Shown here: positions 28,633-36,936 of the stretch, one piece after another
How the letters are laid out: each line of letters opens with the position of its first letter
How positions within the stretch are numbered: the first letter of the stretch is position 1
Notes under the pieces: model-generated
The model's database searches: none
What the model saw: only the letters and a program-made list of their open reading frames with translations
What the model was told of the DNA's origin: nothing
DNA from: Gammaproteobacteria bacterium
GTDB taxonomy: Bacteria > Pseudomonadota > Gammaproteobacteria > Burkholderiales > Thiobacillaceae
Length of the DNA stretch: 64,000 nucleotides
Direction: 5' to 3'
Assembly (NCBI GenBank): GCA_018820765.1
Contig: JAHJNN010000006.1
Coordinates: forward strand, 27,921 to 91,920
Position numbers and translations under genes: made by a program

Positions 28633-29142
28633 TTACTTGGCGGGGCAGGCCTTGTCGCCCGGAATCTTGCCCGGCAGACGCAGGAAGGCCTCGAACGGCC
28701 CCATCACGCCCATCGCTTCCATTTTCGGGCCAGTGAACTTGAGGCGGCCGAACATCATGGCCTTCATCGGGCCGTATTCGCCGGCGCCCATTTCATTCCA
28801 GCGCTCGGAGGTGGCATGCATGGTGTAGTCGACCGCGTGATCCATCTGGGCGTTCTGCACGGCGCCGCCGTAGACGCACATGGCCTTGCCGTCCTTGTCC
28901 ACGATTTTCAGTTCGGTCTTGGTCGCTTCGCCGCAGTCGGTGCGATACAGGTGAATGATCTTGTAGCCGCGGCCTTTGTCGTTCTTGATCCATTTTTCAC
29001 CCAGGCCGTCGGTCAGGGCGGCGTCCTTGTTCCAGGCGTCGCATGCCTGTGCGGTCCACTCGGTGGACATCATGGCGGGGGCTGCGTGGGCAGCGGATGA
29101 GAGAACTGCCAGGGCAGCCAGCGCGATGGTCGTGTATTTCAT
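28633..29142 (-). CDS. exported SCP2-like (sterol-carrier-type) protein
   Basis: 169-residue protein with a clear Sec signal peptide (MKYTTIALAALAVLSSAAHA) and AAGAGGAGG before the ATG. The C-terminal half, with GPMKAMMFGRLKFTGPKMEA and then AFLRLPGKIPGDKACPAK, resembles the hydrophobic-tunnel part of SCP2 domains, which bind lipids. Four Cys in the mature part (QACDAW, TDCGEA, AMCVYG, KACPAK) could make two disulfides. It lies beside the MCE lipid-transport operon on the same strand, 160 bases downstream of it, which fits a role in lipid handling in the periplasm. Family placement is by resemblance only. Confidence 0.6.
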   Translation of the reverse strand: MKYTTIALAALAVLSSAAHAAPAMMSTEWTAQACDAWNKDAALTDGLGEKWIKNDKGRGYKIIHLYRTDCGEATKTELKIVDKDGKAMCVYGGAVQNAQMDHAVDYTMHATSERWNEMGAGEYGPMKAMMFGRLKFTGPKMEAMGVMGPFEAFLRLPGKIPGDKACPAK

Positions 29143-29302
29143 GATTACCTCCTCTTGGTTGGATAGGGTTACAGCTTATTGGTATACAAATACTAGGTTC
29201 GTGGAGGCAGCACGATAGTCGTGCACTGGAGGCTTGTCAATGCGGTAGCCGGCTCCACGAAAAAAACCGTGCGGACAGAAAGCGGCCGGCACGGTTTCGC
29301 GC

Positions 29303-29977
29303 TTATTTATAGGTCGGCAGCAGGCTTTGTTCAACCAGCCGAATGCGCCGGGCGAGCCGGGCCTGCTCGGCGGGATTGCCCTGGGCGACAGCGTGCTGCA
29401 GCTGCAGCCTCAGATAGGTCAGCAGGGGCTGACGCCAGCCCTGCGACGAGGCCGTTTCCGTCGCGGCGTCCAGCGTGCCGGCGTCGGCTTCCTGGCGCAT
29501 CACCAGCAGGCTGGCGCCGAGCAGGCGCGCCAGCGGCTCGTCCGTTTTCCCGGGAACGGCCTGCCGCTTGCCGCTCGGCGCGCGCACCAGATCGCGGTGC
29601 TGCGCAGGGAGTAGGGCGGCATCGAGTCCTTCCCAGCGCAGGGTGAGGAACCGGTAATAGGCCTGATCCGCCGCATCCGGCGCGACGGCAGCCAGCTCGG
29701 CATACTCGGCGCAGGCATCGTCGATCAGCATGGCGCGGCGGGTGGCGCAGCGTACCAGCCACAGGCGCGCGGTTTCGGCGACGCGGCCGGCGCCGCCGGT
29801 GGCGACGACGGCCTGCTGGAAATAGCGCTCGGCCAGGGTGTTCTCGCCCAGGAGGGCGTGCTTCTGATAACGCTCGATCAGATCGGCCGAATCGGTTTTC
29901 CAGTCGGGCGGCGGCGGGCCGCCGCTGCCGCAGGCGGTGAGCAGGAGCAGGCCGGTGAGCGCGAGCAGGGTTCTCAT
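29303..29977 (-). CDS. lipoprotein of an MCE-type operon
   Basis: 224-residue lipoprotein. The signal MRTLLALTGLLLLTAC ends in a lipobox with Cys at residue 16, followed by GSGGPPPP. The mature part is helical and Ala/Leu-rich, with a tetratricopeptide-like look (LIERYQKHALLGENTLAERY, YAELAAVAPDAADQAYYRFL). I do not recognise a named family; it lacks the beta pattern of PqiC-type auxiliary lipoproteins. The ATG overlaps the stop of the MCE gene by four bases, so the two are co-translated and the lipoprotein is probably a periplasmic part of the same transporter. Confidence 0.8.
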   Translation of the reverse strand: MRTLLALTGLLLLTACGSGGPPPPDWKTDSADLIERYQKHALLGENTLAERYFQQAVVATGGAGRVAETARLWLVRCATRRAMLIDDACAEYAELAAVAPDAADQAYYRFLTLRWEGLDAALLPAQHRDLVRAPSGKRQAVPGKTDEPLARLLGASLLVMRQEADAGTLDAATETASSQGWRQPLLTYLRLQLQHAVAQGNPAEQARLARRIRLVEQSLLPTYK

Positions 29978-30900
29978 GGCAGCTTCACCTCGGGGTCGCG
30001 CGCGAACGGCCACTTCTTGTTGATCTCGTTGACCAGCGCATTGGCCTTGCGCACCGCGTCGTCGATTTCGGCGCGCAGCTTGACGATGTCCTGCGTGCCT
30101 TCCTTGACGTCGGCGGAAATCTCCACCGCGTTGGCCATGAGGGCGTCGGCTTTCTTCAGGCTGGACTGCGCGTCGTCAAGCATCAGCCGCACCTGTGCAA
30201 GCGAGGCGCGGGTCTGTTCGGCCATGCCGTCCTGGGCAAACAGCCACTGGTCGGTCTTGGCGGTCATGGCGTCGAGCTTGGTGATGAGGGCACGGGTTTT
30301 ATCCAGCGAGTCGGTGACCGCGCGCGCTTTTTCCGGGCTGCCGAGCACGCCCTCGAGCATGCCGTATTCGCCGGTCATGCGTCCGGTCACGGTCTGGACG
30401 TTGGCCAGCGTGGCGTTGATTTCGCCATCCTTGCGGGTGAGGTGTTCGACGTTGGCGAGGATCGCCTTCACCCGTTCGACCAGCGCCGGAATTTCCTTGC
30501 TGATGTCGGAGGTGAGCAGCAGCATGGTCGAATTGTCGGGCAGCGCGGGGGCGTCGAGGTCGGGCGAGTCGACGCGGATCTTGGCGCCGCCGACGAAGGG
30601 TTTGTCGAGGGTGAAGGTGCTGGTCTCCTTCAGCCATTTGGCGTTGCGTTCGAGGAATTCGGCACGGATGATGATGCCGCCGTCGTCGTTCAGCCCCAGC
30701 GTGGTGACGCGGCCGATTTCGATGCCGGAGAACACCACCGGCACGCCGGGCGCGACGCCATCGGCGCTGGCTGCGGCGAGCTGCAGGTGGAAGGTCTTTT
30801 CGAAGAAGCCGCGCGCATGCAGCAGGTAAACAACAAAGATTCCGGCCAGCAGCAGCGACGCGGCAGTAAACAGCCCGACCTTGAAATGCAGTTTGTTCAT
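29974..30900 (-). CDS. MCE/MlaD family substrate-binding protein
   Basis: 308-residue protein with one N-terminal membrane anchor (FTAASLLLAGIFVVYLLHAR) and an MCE domain at residues 38-115 (ASADGVAPGVPVVFSGIEIG, then LDKPFVGGAKIRVDSP). The C-terminal 170 residues are helical with coiled-coil tendency, as in the larger MCE proteins that form periplasmic tunnels. MCE proteins carry lipids between inner and outer membranes with an MlaE-type permease. The gene overlaps the truncated ATPase gene upstream and the lipoprotein gene downstream, each by four bases. Confidence 0.9.
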   Translation of the reverse strand: MNKLHFKVGLFTAASLLLAGIFVVYLLHARGFFEKTFHLQLAAASADGVAPGVPVVFSGIEIGRVTTLGLNDDGGIIIRAEFLERNAKWLKETSTFTLDKPFVGGAKIRVDSPDLDAPALPDNSTMLLLTSDISKEIPALVERVKAILANVEHLTRKDGEINATLANVQTVTGRMTGEYGMLEGVLGSPEKARAVTDSLDKTRALITKLDAMTAKTDQWLFAQDGMAEQTRASLAQVRLMLDDAQSSLKKADALMANAVEISADVKEGTQDIVKLRAEIDDAVRKANALVNEINKKWPFARDPEVKLP

Positions 30901-31352
30901 GCTTGATAAAGTGCCTGGTTCCAGCTGAAGTCGAAAATTTCCCAGGTGCCCGCCATCGCGTCCTGCGCCGCCAGCTGGCGGATGAATTCAGGATAGGGCA
31001 CATCGTAAAGCATGGCGCCGGGGCGGTCGATCACCAGGCGCGGGCGCTTGAGGATGATGGCGCGCGCCAGCTTGGTCACGAAGCGCTGCGACGGCGTCAT
31101 GTCAGGGTCGCGCAGCAGGGCGATGTCGGCATGCCCCAGCTGGTCCAGCATGGCCTGCGCCTGGCGCGCCGATTCGGCGGCGCTGAAATGGCGCTGGTAC
31201 AGCGGGATCAGCGCGATGTTGTCGAGCGCAGACAGGTTGGCCCTGAGCGGAAGGTCGAGCGCAACGCGCGCCACGTCGCCGGGCAGGGCCGTCACTGCGG
31301 CGAGCAGCGCTTCGCGGTCGGCAAACGCGGTCAGATGTATTTGAGCGCTAAT
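30897..31352 (-). CDS. truncated, catalytically degenerate ABC ATPase-like protein of the MCE operon
   Basis: About 150 residues that resemble only the second half of an MlaF-type ATPase. ANLSALDNIALIPLYQRHFS matches the helical-subdomain region, MTPSQRFVTKLARAI replaces the LSGGQ signature, and RPRLVIDRPGAMLYD stands where Walker B should be, with Asp-Arg in place of Asp-Glu. Walker A is absent. No ATG, GTG or TTG lies near the expected start: ATT at 31352 has GAGGTG seven bases before it, CTG at 31334 overlaps the mlaE stop, and the first GTG is at 31295. It overlaps mlaE and the MCE gene, so the frame is maintained within an operon. Confidence 0.65.
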   Translation of the reverse strand: MSAQIHLTAFADREALLAAVTALPGDVARVALDLPLRANLSALDNIALIPLYQRHFSAAESARQAQAMLDQLGHADIALLRDPDMTPSQRFVTKLARAIILKRPRLVIDRPGAMLYDVPYPEFIRQLAAQDAMAGTWEIFDFSWNQALYQA

Positions 31353-32125
31353 GACACCACCTCGATCGCCACGATCGCAAAGAACACCCGCATCATGCCG
31401 CGCAGCACGGAGACCGGAACCATGAAGAGTTTTTTCGGCGTCTCGAGCCCGGCGGTGACCGGAATCAGCGTGACCGCCAGCCCGAACAGGGCACATTTTG
31501 CGATCAGCCCCGCCATGATCTGGAAATCGAAAATCTTGGCGATGGTCCGGGTGTAGGGCTCGAAGCCTGCGGCGCTTATGCCGTAGATGGAGAGATAGCC
31601 CTGCAGCAGCGCAATCAGCCCGGCCAGCCCGGCCAGCGTGACGACCGAGATCACGCCGCCGATAAGACGCGGCAGAAACTCGAACTGCATCGGCGGAACC
31701 TTGCAATGCGCCAGCGCATCCAATTCGTTGTTGACCTGCATCAGCGCGACTTCGGTGTTGATCGCGCTGCCGGAGCGCAGGGCGATGAAGAGCGCGGTGA
31801 GGAAGGGCAGCAGTTCCAGCACCAGCACGCGGATGGTCATTTCGCTGGCGAACTCGGTGAGCCCGAAATCGCGCGCGGTGGACAGGATGATGGTGATGAT
31901 GAGCCAGGAAATGACCAGGGCGTAGGCGAGGAAAACGTGCAGGATCTGCACCGCGGTAAAGTAGACCTGCTTGATCACCACGTCGAAGGTGGCGCGGTTC
32001 CAGGTGGTGCGGTCCAGCAGCAGCATGCCGGCTTTGGCCAGGAAGGCGAACATGCCGTAGGCCACGGTAAACCAGCCGACGACTTTGGCGCCGAGCGATT
32101 CGATGGATGCCGCAAGAAAATTCAT
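31331..32125 (-). CDS. MlaE-family lipid ABC transporter permease
   Basis: 264-residue permease with five or six membrane segments. The family core is present: ILHVFLAYALVISWLIITII, TEFASEMTIRVLVLELLPFL, then TALFIALRSGSAINTEVALM with the coupling-helix Gly-Ser-Ala, and the conserved MQVNNELDAL segment. It is the first gene of the operon MlaE, half-ATPase, MCE protein, lipoprotein. A full-length energy-coupling ATPase is not encoded here, so this permease would have to use one from elsewhere or work differently. Upstream lies the 278-bp palindromic element. Confidence 0.92.
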   Translation of the reverse strand: MNFLAASIESLGAKVVGWFTVAYGMFAFLAKAGMLLLDRTTWNRATFDVVIKQVYFTAVQILHVFLAYALVISWLIITIILSTARDFGLTEFASEMTIRVLVLELLPFLTALFIALRSGSAINTEVALMQVNNELDALAHCKVPPMQFEFLPRLIGGVISVVTLAGLAGLIALLQGYLSIYGISAAGFEPYTRTIAKIFDFQIMAGLIAKCALFGLAVTLIPVTAGLETPKKLFMVPVSVLRGMMRVFFAIVAIEVVSLALKYI

Positions 32126-32134
32126 CGCGGCATC

Positions 32135-32412
32135 TTAACAGGCTGGTGAGAAACTCCACGGGGCCGCGACGTGGGCTTTCCGGGATGGGCCGCAAGGCGC
32201 GGCGCGAAGCGAAGGGTCGTTCCCTTCGCGAGCGGCGCAACGCAGCGGACCGCCCGGAAAGCCCCGTCCCTTCGGGTTTGCCCGGGAAAGGCCCGTCTGC
32301 GGCGTTGCGGGCCTCGGCATCGTAGAACGACTACGACCTTCGGCCCGCGCCTTGCATCCAGGCCTTTCCCGGGCAAACGCGGCTCCCGGAGAGTTCCTCA
32401 CCAGCCTGTTAA
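32135..32412. repeat. 278-bp element built of nested palindromes
   Basis: Outer arms of 22 bases (32135-32156 and 32391-32412, 21 identical) begin TTAACAGGCTGGTGAG. Inside are perfect inverted repeats: GGGCTTTCCGGG/CCCGGAAAGCCC (32173-32184, 32253-32264), GCGAAGGG/CCCTTCGC (32209-32216, 32222-32229), a 17-base pair TTTGCCCGGGAAAGGCC (32277-32293, 32361-32377) and TCGTAG/CTACGA (32320-32325, 32331-32336). Open frames in it are shadows of the repeats. It occupies nearly all of the 358-base gap between mlaE and the SH3 gene and has no transposase. Confidence 0.85.
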
Positions 32413-32483
32413 CGCCTTCGATGGCGCTTGCGCCATTGAAGGGCAGGCCATACAGTTTTGCAGTCATACGGAGAAGACACACG

Positions 32484-33014
32484 ATGAAGCCATTCCTGAT
32501 TCCGGCAGCCGCGCTGCTGCTGTGCGCCGCATCCGCCTCGGCCTGGGCCGCTCCCGGCACGGTGTTGCGCAATGAAAAGCTCTATAGCCAGCCGAGTTCC
32601 GGCGCCAAGGTGACGGCCACCGTCGCCAAGGGCGCCAGCGTCAACATCCTCGCCAAGCAGGGCGGCTGGCTGCGGGTGACGGCCGGCAGGTCCACCGGCT
32701 GGATCCGGCTGCTTTCGGTGCGCGCGGGGGCGGGCGGCCTGGGTGGCGCGGGCATCGGCGACGTGGTCGGCGCGGCCACCACCAAGTCCGACCCCAGCCG
32801 TGTGGTGGCGGTGGCCGGTCTGCGCGGCCTGAACGAGGAAGACCTGAAAAAGGCCCAATTCAACCCTGACGAACTGGCGCGGCTGCAGGCCATGAGCGTG
32901 TCGCCCGCCCAGGCCCGAAGCTATGCCAGCCAGGCCGGCCTCGCCGCAGTCAGTGTGCCGGCCTTGCCCGAGCCCAAGCCTGCAGAGTCATCCTCGTCGT
33001 GGGAGAGCAACTGA
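32484..33014 (+). CDS. exported SH3-domain protein
   Basis: 176-residue protein with a Sec signal peptide (LIPAAALLLCAASASAWAAP). Residues 25-78 are a bacterial SH3 domain (LYSQPSSGAKVTATVAKGAS, then GGWLRVTAGRSTGWIRLLSV), a fold that binds cell-wall peptides. The rest is Gly- and Ala-rich and helical (RGLNEEDLKKAQFNPDELAR). The TGA overlaps the ATG of the M48 protease gene (TGATG). It is first in an operon that goes on to adenylate cyclase, so it may be part of an envelope-sensing set. The ATG at 32484 has GGAG nine bases upstream. Confidence 0.85.
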   Translation: MKPFLIPAAALLLCAASASAWAAPGTVLRNEKLYSQPSSGAKVTATVAKGASVNILAKQGGWLRVTAGRSTGWIRLLSVRAGAGGLGGAGIGDVVGAATTKSDPSRVVAVAGLRGLNEEDLKKAQFNPDELARLQAMSVSPAQARSYASQAGLAAVSVPALPEPKPAESSSSWESN

Positions 33015-33943
33015 TGAACATCAAACGGATCGTCGTCGCTGTGTCGCTGCTGGCTTTCAGCGCGGCAGCCGCCGGAATTGATTTCGGCAAGCTGCTCGAA
33101 GAGCGCATCAATCAGGAACTGAACAAGGACAAGAAAACGCAACCGGCCCCGGCGCAAGCCCCGGCACCGGCACAAAGCGCCGCGTCCCCGCCACCCCCGG
33201 AGAAGCAGAAAATCGACGCCCGCAAGCTCGGCTTCGCATTGTTTGGCGACTACTCGACCGAAGAGGAAAACCGCATCGGCAAACAGATTTCCGGCGATTT
33301 GCTGGGTGCGGTGCAGCTGGTGCGCGACGACAAGCTGCAGAACTACGTCAATCTGGTCGGCAACTGGGTCGCGCAGCAAAGCGGGCGCAAGGACCTCAGC
33401 TGGCGTTTCGGCGTGCTCGACACCGAGGACATCAACGCCTTTGCCGCGCCGGGGGGCTACATTTTCCTGACCAAAGGCCTGTACCGCCGGCTCAACAACG
33501 AGGCCGAACTGGCGGGCGTTCTGGCGCATGAAATCGCTCACGTCAGCCAGAAGCATCACCTCAAGGTGCTCAAGCAGTCGACCCTGATCGGGGCGCTGGG
33601 GGAGGCTGTCGGCAGCAAGGTGAAGGGCAACGATCCGGCGGTGCAGAACCTGATCGGCAACGGCGCGGAAATCATGGCGCGCGGACTCGACAAGAATGCC
33701 GAATTCGAAGCCGACCGCATCGGCATCGTGTATGCCGCGCGCGCCGGTTACGACCCGTGGGGGTTGCCCGGCGTGTTGCAGGACATGGCGGCGCTGCCCG
33801 CCAAGGACAGCCGCACCAGCCTGCTCTACAAAACCCATCCGCACCCGGCTGACCGTCTGGCGGCGCTGGGTGAGGCGGTGGACGGACGTCTCGATGCCGT
33901 CAGCGGCAAGGATCTCGCCAAGCGTTTCTACCGTATCCGGTGA
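33014..33943 (+). CDS. exported M48-family metalloprotease
   Basis: 309-residue periplasmic zinc protease (BepA/YfgC or Oma1 group). It has a signal peptide (IKRIVVAVSLLAFSAAAAGI), a Pro/Ala-rich linker (residues 45-60) and the zinc motif HEIAH within ELAGVLAHEIAHVSQKHHLK; the third ligand is Glu in NAEFEADRIGIVYAARAGYD. The C-terminal end KTHPHPADRLAALGE is typical. M48 proteases of this kind cut misfolded outer-membrane proteins. It overlaps the SH3 gene by one base at TGATG and its own stop overlaps the GTG start of the cyclase gene. Substrates are unknown. Confidence 0.92.
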   Translation: MNIKRIVVAVSLLAFSAAAAGIDFGKLLEERINQELNKDKKTQPAPAQAPAPAQSAASPPPPEKQKIDARKLGFALFGDYSTEEENRIGKQISGDLLGAVQLVRDDKLQNYVNLVGNWVAQQSGRKDLSWRFGVLDTEDINAFAAPGGYIFLTKGLYRRLNNEAELAGVLAHEIAHVSQKHHLKVLKQSTLIGALGEAVGSKVKGNDPAVQNLIGNGAEIMARGLDKNAEFEADRIGIVYAARAGYDPWGLPGVLQDMAALPAKDSRTSLLYKTHPHPADRLAALGEAVDGRLDAVSGKDLAKRFYRIR

Positions 33944-36156
33944 GCCGCATTCCGTCCCGGCTGGCGCAGGCGGCCCTGTCTGCGCTGTTCGTCCTGCTGA
34001 TCGCGGCGCATGTGGCGGGACTGATTCACATCGCCCCCATGCAGCGCGCCGAGGCCTGGCTGTATGACGCCTGGCTGAAGCGCACCGCGCCGGCGGGGGT
34101 GGACGATCGCGTCGCCATCCTCGACATCGACGAAGCCAGCCTGAAAAGCGTCGGCCGCTGGCCGTGGAGCCGCGACACCCTGACCGTGCTGGTCGAGCAG
34201 CTGTTCGACCGCTATGGCGTGGCGGCGGTCGGTTTCGACGTGGTGTTTGCCGAGCCGGACAAGAGTTCGGGGCTCGATACGCTCAAGCAGCTGGCGTATC
34301 GCGATCTTGCGGGCAGCCGCGATTTCAGGGCCGCACTCGAAAAACTGGCGCCGCGTCTCGATTACGACGCCCGCTTTGCGCAGGTGCTCGCCGAACGTCC
34401 GCTGTCGCTGGGCTACTACTTCATTCCGCAAGGCTACGGTGACGCCAAATCCGGCGTGTTGCCGCCGCCGTCCCTGCCTGCCGCTGTCTTCGCCCCATTG
34501 CGGCCTGGCGTGCCGCCGCCTTCGGGCTATGGCGCGAATCTGGCCGCCTTCCAGCAGGCGGCGCAGGGCGCAGGGTTTTTCAACATGCGGGCCGACGCGG
34601 ACGGCACGGCACGCCAGATGAATCTGGTCAGCCCGTATGGCGCAGGCTACTACCTGGCGCTGTCGGCTTCCACGCTGCGGGTGGCGTTCGGCGGCGATGC
34701 GGCGGCCGCCGGCGTCGACAAGCAATCGGTGCTCGGACGGGAGTATCTTTCGCCGTGGCTGGAGGTGGGGGGCATCCGCGTCCCGTTGAGCGCGGACGGC
34801 ACCGTGCATGTGCCGTATCAAGCCGGTTCGCCGTTCCCTTACCTGTCAGCGGCCGACGTGCTGGCGGGCAAGGCCCCGCTGGAACAGCTGGAAAACCGCA
34901 TCGTGCTACTGGGCTCGACCGCGCCGGGGCTGTCCGATCTGCGGGTGACGCCGTTTTCCAACGCCTTCCCGGGGGTGGAGATCCATGCCCACCTGATCGC
35001 CGGCATGCTCGACGGCACCACCCGCGCCACCCCGCCGTGGGCGGACGACGCGCGGCTGGCTGCGGTGCTGCTGCTGGGCGCCTTGCTGACGGCGCTGCTG
35101 CTGCGCTTCGGTCCGACCATCGGGCTGGCGGCCACGGCCATCCTGCTGGCGCTGCTGCTGGCGGCGTACCATGCGGCGTGGTCGCGCTTCCAGGTGGTGC
35201 CGATGGCGGCGCCGATGCTGACGCTGTTCGGCCTGTATGCGCTCAACACCGCCTACGGGTTTTTTGCCGCAACCCGCAGCAAGCGCCAGATCACCAAGCT
35301 GTTCGGCCAGTACGTGCCGCCCGAACTCGCCGCCGAAATGAGCCAGAACCCGGCGCACTACACGATGGAAGGGCAGTCGCGCGACATGACGGTGCTGTTC
35401 TCCGACATCCGCGGCTTCACCAACTTTTCCGAAAAGCTGCCGCCGACCGAACTCTCAGAAGTGCTGAACGCCTACCTGTCGACCATGACGCGCATCATCC
35501 AGCAGCATCAGGGCACCATCGACAAGTACATCGGCGACGCCATCATGGCGTTCTGGAACGCGCCGGTGGACCTCGCCGACCACGCCACCCGCGCCGTCGC
35601 CACCGCGCTCGACATGCAGGCCGCATTGCCGCAATTGAATGCGGAGTTCGCCGCGCGCGGCTGGCCGGAGGTGAAGATCGGCGTCGGCGTCAACAGCGGG
35701 CGCATGAGCGTCGGCAACATGGGCTCGGAATTCCGCATGTCCTATACCGTGATGGGGGATGCGGTGAACCTCGGCTCGCGCCTCGAAGGCATTACTAAGC
35801 AATACGGCGTCGGCATCCTGGCCACCCAGCCCACGGTCGAAGCCGACTCCGTGCATGCCTTCATGAAGATCGACGACGTGCGGGTCAAGGGCAAGGAGAC
35901 CCCGGTGGCGATCTACGAACCGCTGGGTTCCAGGGACGGGCTGGATGAAACGGTGCGGCAGCAGGCTGCCGAATTCGAGGCCGCCTACGCGGCGTATCAG
36001 AAGCAGAACTGGACCACCGCCGAAACCGCCCTGCAGGCGCTGAATGCCCGTGCGCCGCGCCCGCTGTACGATATCTACCTCGAACGCATCGCGCATTTCC
36101 GCGAAACGCCGCCCCCGGCAGACTGGGACGGGGTCTTCGTCTATACAACGAAATAA
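33940..36156 (+). CDS. CHASE2-domain class III adenylate cyclase
   Basis: 738-residue membrane sensor. A signal anchor (ALSALFVLLIAAHVAGLIHI) is followed by an extracytoplasmic CHASE2 domain (residues 40-360; DRVAILDIDEASLKSVGRWP, then IVLLGSTAPGLSDLRVTPF). Three membrane segments follow (residues 368-445). The cyclase domain (475-670) has VLFSDIRGFTNFSEKLPPTE, the second metal Asp in KYIGDAIMAFWNAP and YTVMGDAVNLGSRLEG. A helical tail of 60 residues ends the protein. It starts with GTG overlapping the protease stop (GTGA). It should make cAMP in response to an envelope signal. Confidence 0.93.
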   Translation: MSRIPSRLAQAALSALFVLLIAAHVAGLIHIAPMQRAEAWLYDAWLKRTAPAGVDDRVAILDIDEASLKSVGRWPWSRDTLTVLVEQLFDRYGVAAVGFDVVFAEPDKSSGLDTLKQLAYRDLAGSRDFRAALEKLAPRLDYDARFAQVLAERPLSLGYYFIPQGYGDAKSGVLPPPSLPAAVFAPLRPGVPPPSGYGANLAAFQQAAQGAGFFNMRADADGTARQMNLVSPYGAGYYLALSASTLRVAFGGDAAAAGVDKQSVLGREYLSPWLEVGGIRVPLSADGTVHVPYQAGSPFPYLSAADVLAGKAPLEQLENRIVLLGSTAPGLSDLRVTPFSNAFPGVEIHAHLIAGMLDGTTRATPPWADDARLAAVLLLGALLTALLLRFGPTIGLAATAILLALLLAAYHAAWSRFQVVPMAAPMLTLFGLYALNTAYGFFAATRSKRQITKLFGQYVPPELAAEMSQNPAHYTMEGQSRDMTVLFSDIRGFTNFSEKLPPTELSEVLNAYLSTMTRIIQQHQGTIDKYIGDAIMAFWNAPVDLADHATRAVATALDMQAALPQLNAEFAARGWPEVKIGVGVNSGRMSVGNMGSEFRMSYTVMGDAVNLGSRLEGITKQYGVGILATQPTVEADSVHAFMKIDDVRVKGKETPVAIYEPLGSRDGLDETVRQQAAEFEAAYAAYQKQNWTTAETALQALNARAPRPLYDIYLERIAHFRETPPPADWDGVFVYTTK

Positions 36157-36158
36157 TT

Positions 36159-36926
36159 ATGAAACTTACCGTACTCGGTTGCAGCGGCGGCATCGGCAGC
36201 GGACGCCATACCACCAGCCTGCTGGTCGACGACGACGTGCTGATCGACGCCGGCAGCGGCATCACCACGCTCGACTTCGAGCAACTGGTGGCGATCGATC
36301 ACGTCTTCCTCACCCACGCCCACCTCGACCACGTGCTGGGCCTGCCGCTGCTGCTCGACAGCGTCGGCGATATGCGCAGCGCCCCGCTTGTGGTGCACGC
36401 GCTGCCCGACGTGCTCGACGTGCTGTCCAAGCACTTGTTCAACTGGCAGCTGTGGCCGGACTTCCGGGAAATCCCGAGCAAGGAGACGCCGTGGCTGCGT
36501 TTTGCACCCCTGAGTTTGGGGGAGGCGTTCACGCTCAAGGGGCGCACGTTCAGGCCGCTGCCGGTCAACCACGTCGTGCCGGCGTGCGGCATCCATCTGG
36601 CCGCAGCAGCGGGCAGCCTGGTGTTCAGCGGCGACACCACTCACAGCGACGCTTTCGTCGCCGCCCTCAACGCCATTCCAGACCTGCGCCACCTCATCAT
36701 CGAGACCTCGTTCGAGAATGCGCTGGTTGAGATCGCCCAGGCGTCCAAGCACCACTGGCCGGATTCGCTGGCGGCGGAGCTGCAGCTGCTCAGCGTGCGC
36801 CCCGAGGTGTGGATCACCCACCTGAAGCCGGGCAACGAGTCGGCGATCATGCACGAACTGCGCGAAGCTGCCCCGGGGTGGGGCATGGAGGCGTTGGTGC
36901 AGGGGCAGGTGATCGTTTTGGGATGA
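36159..36926 (+). CDS. metallo-beta-lactamase-fold cyclic-nucleotide phosphodiesterase (class II-like)
   Basis: 255-residue enzyme beginning LTVLGCSGGIGSGRHTTSLL. The metal motif is FLTHAHLDHVLGLPLLLDS (HxHxDH), with further ligands in PVNHVVPACG, VFSGDTTHS and ITHLKPGNES. The layout fits class II cAMP phosphodiesterases, which also belong to the metallo-beta-lactamase fold. It starts 2 bases after the adenylate cyclase stop, which strongly suggests that the two genes make and remove the same messenger. The class assignment depends on this context plus motifs; a different MBL hydrolase is possible. Confidence 0.85.
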   Translation: MKLTVLGCSGGIGSGRHTTSLLVDDDVLIDAGSGITTLDFEQLVAIDHVFLTHAHLDHVLGLPLLLDSVGDMRSAPLVVHALPDVLDVLSKHLFNWQLWPDFREIPSKETPWLRFAPLSLGEAFTLKGRTFRPLPVNHVVPACGIHLAAAAGSLVFSGDTTHSDAFVAALNAIPDLRHLIIETSFENALVEIAQASKHHWPDSLAAELQLLSVRPEVWITHLKPGNESAIMHELREAAPGWGMEALVQGQVIVLG

Positions 36927-36936
36927 GAGGCGAAGC

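Noticed and set aside
32122..32376. Open frames inside the palindromic element
   Set aside because: They are translations of the inverted repeats, with no start site or family.
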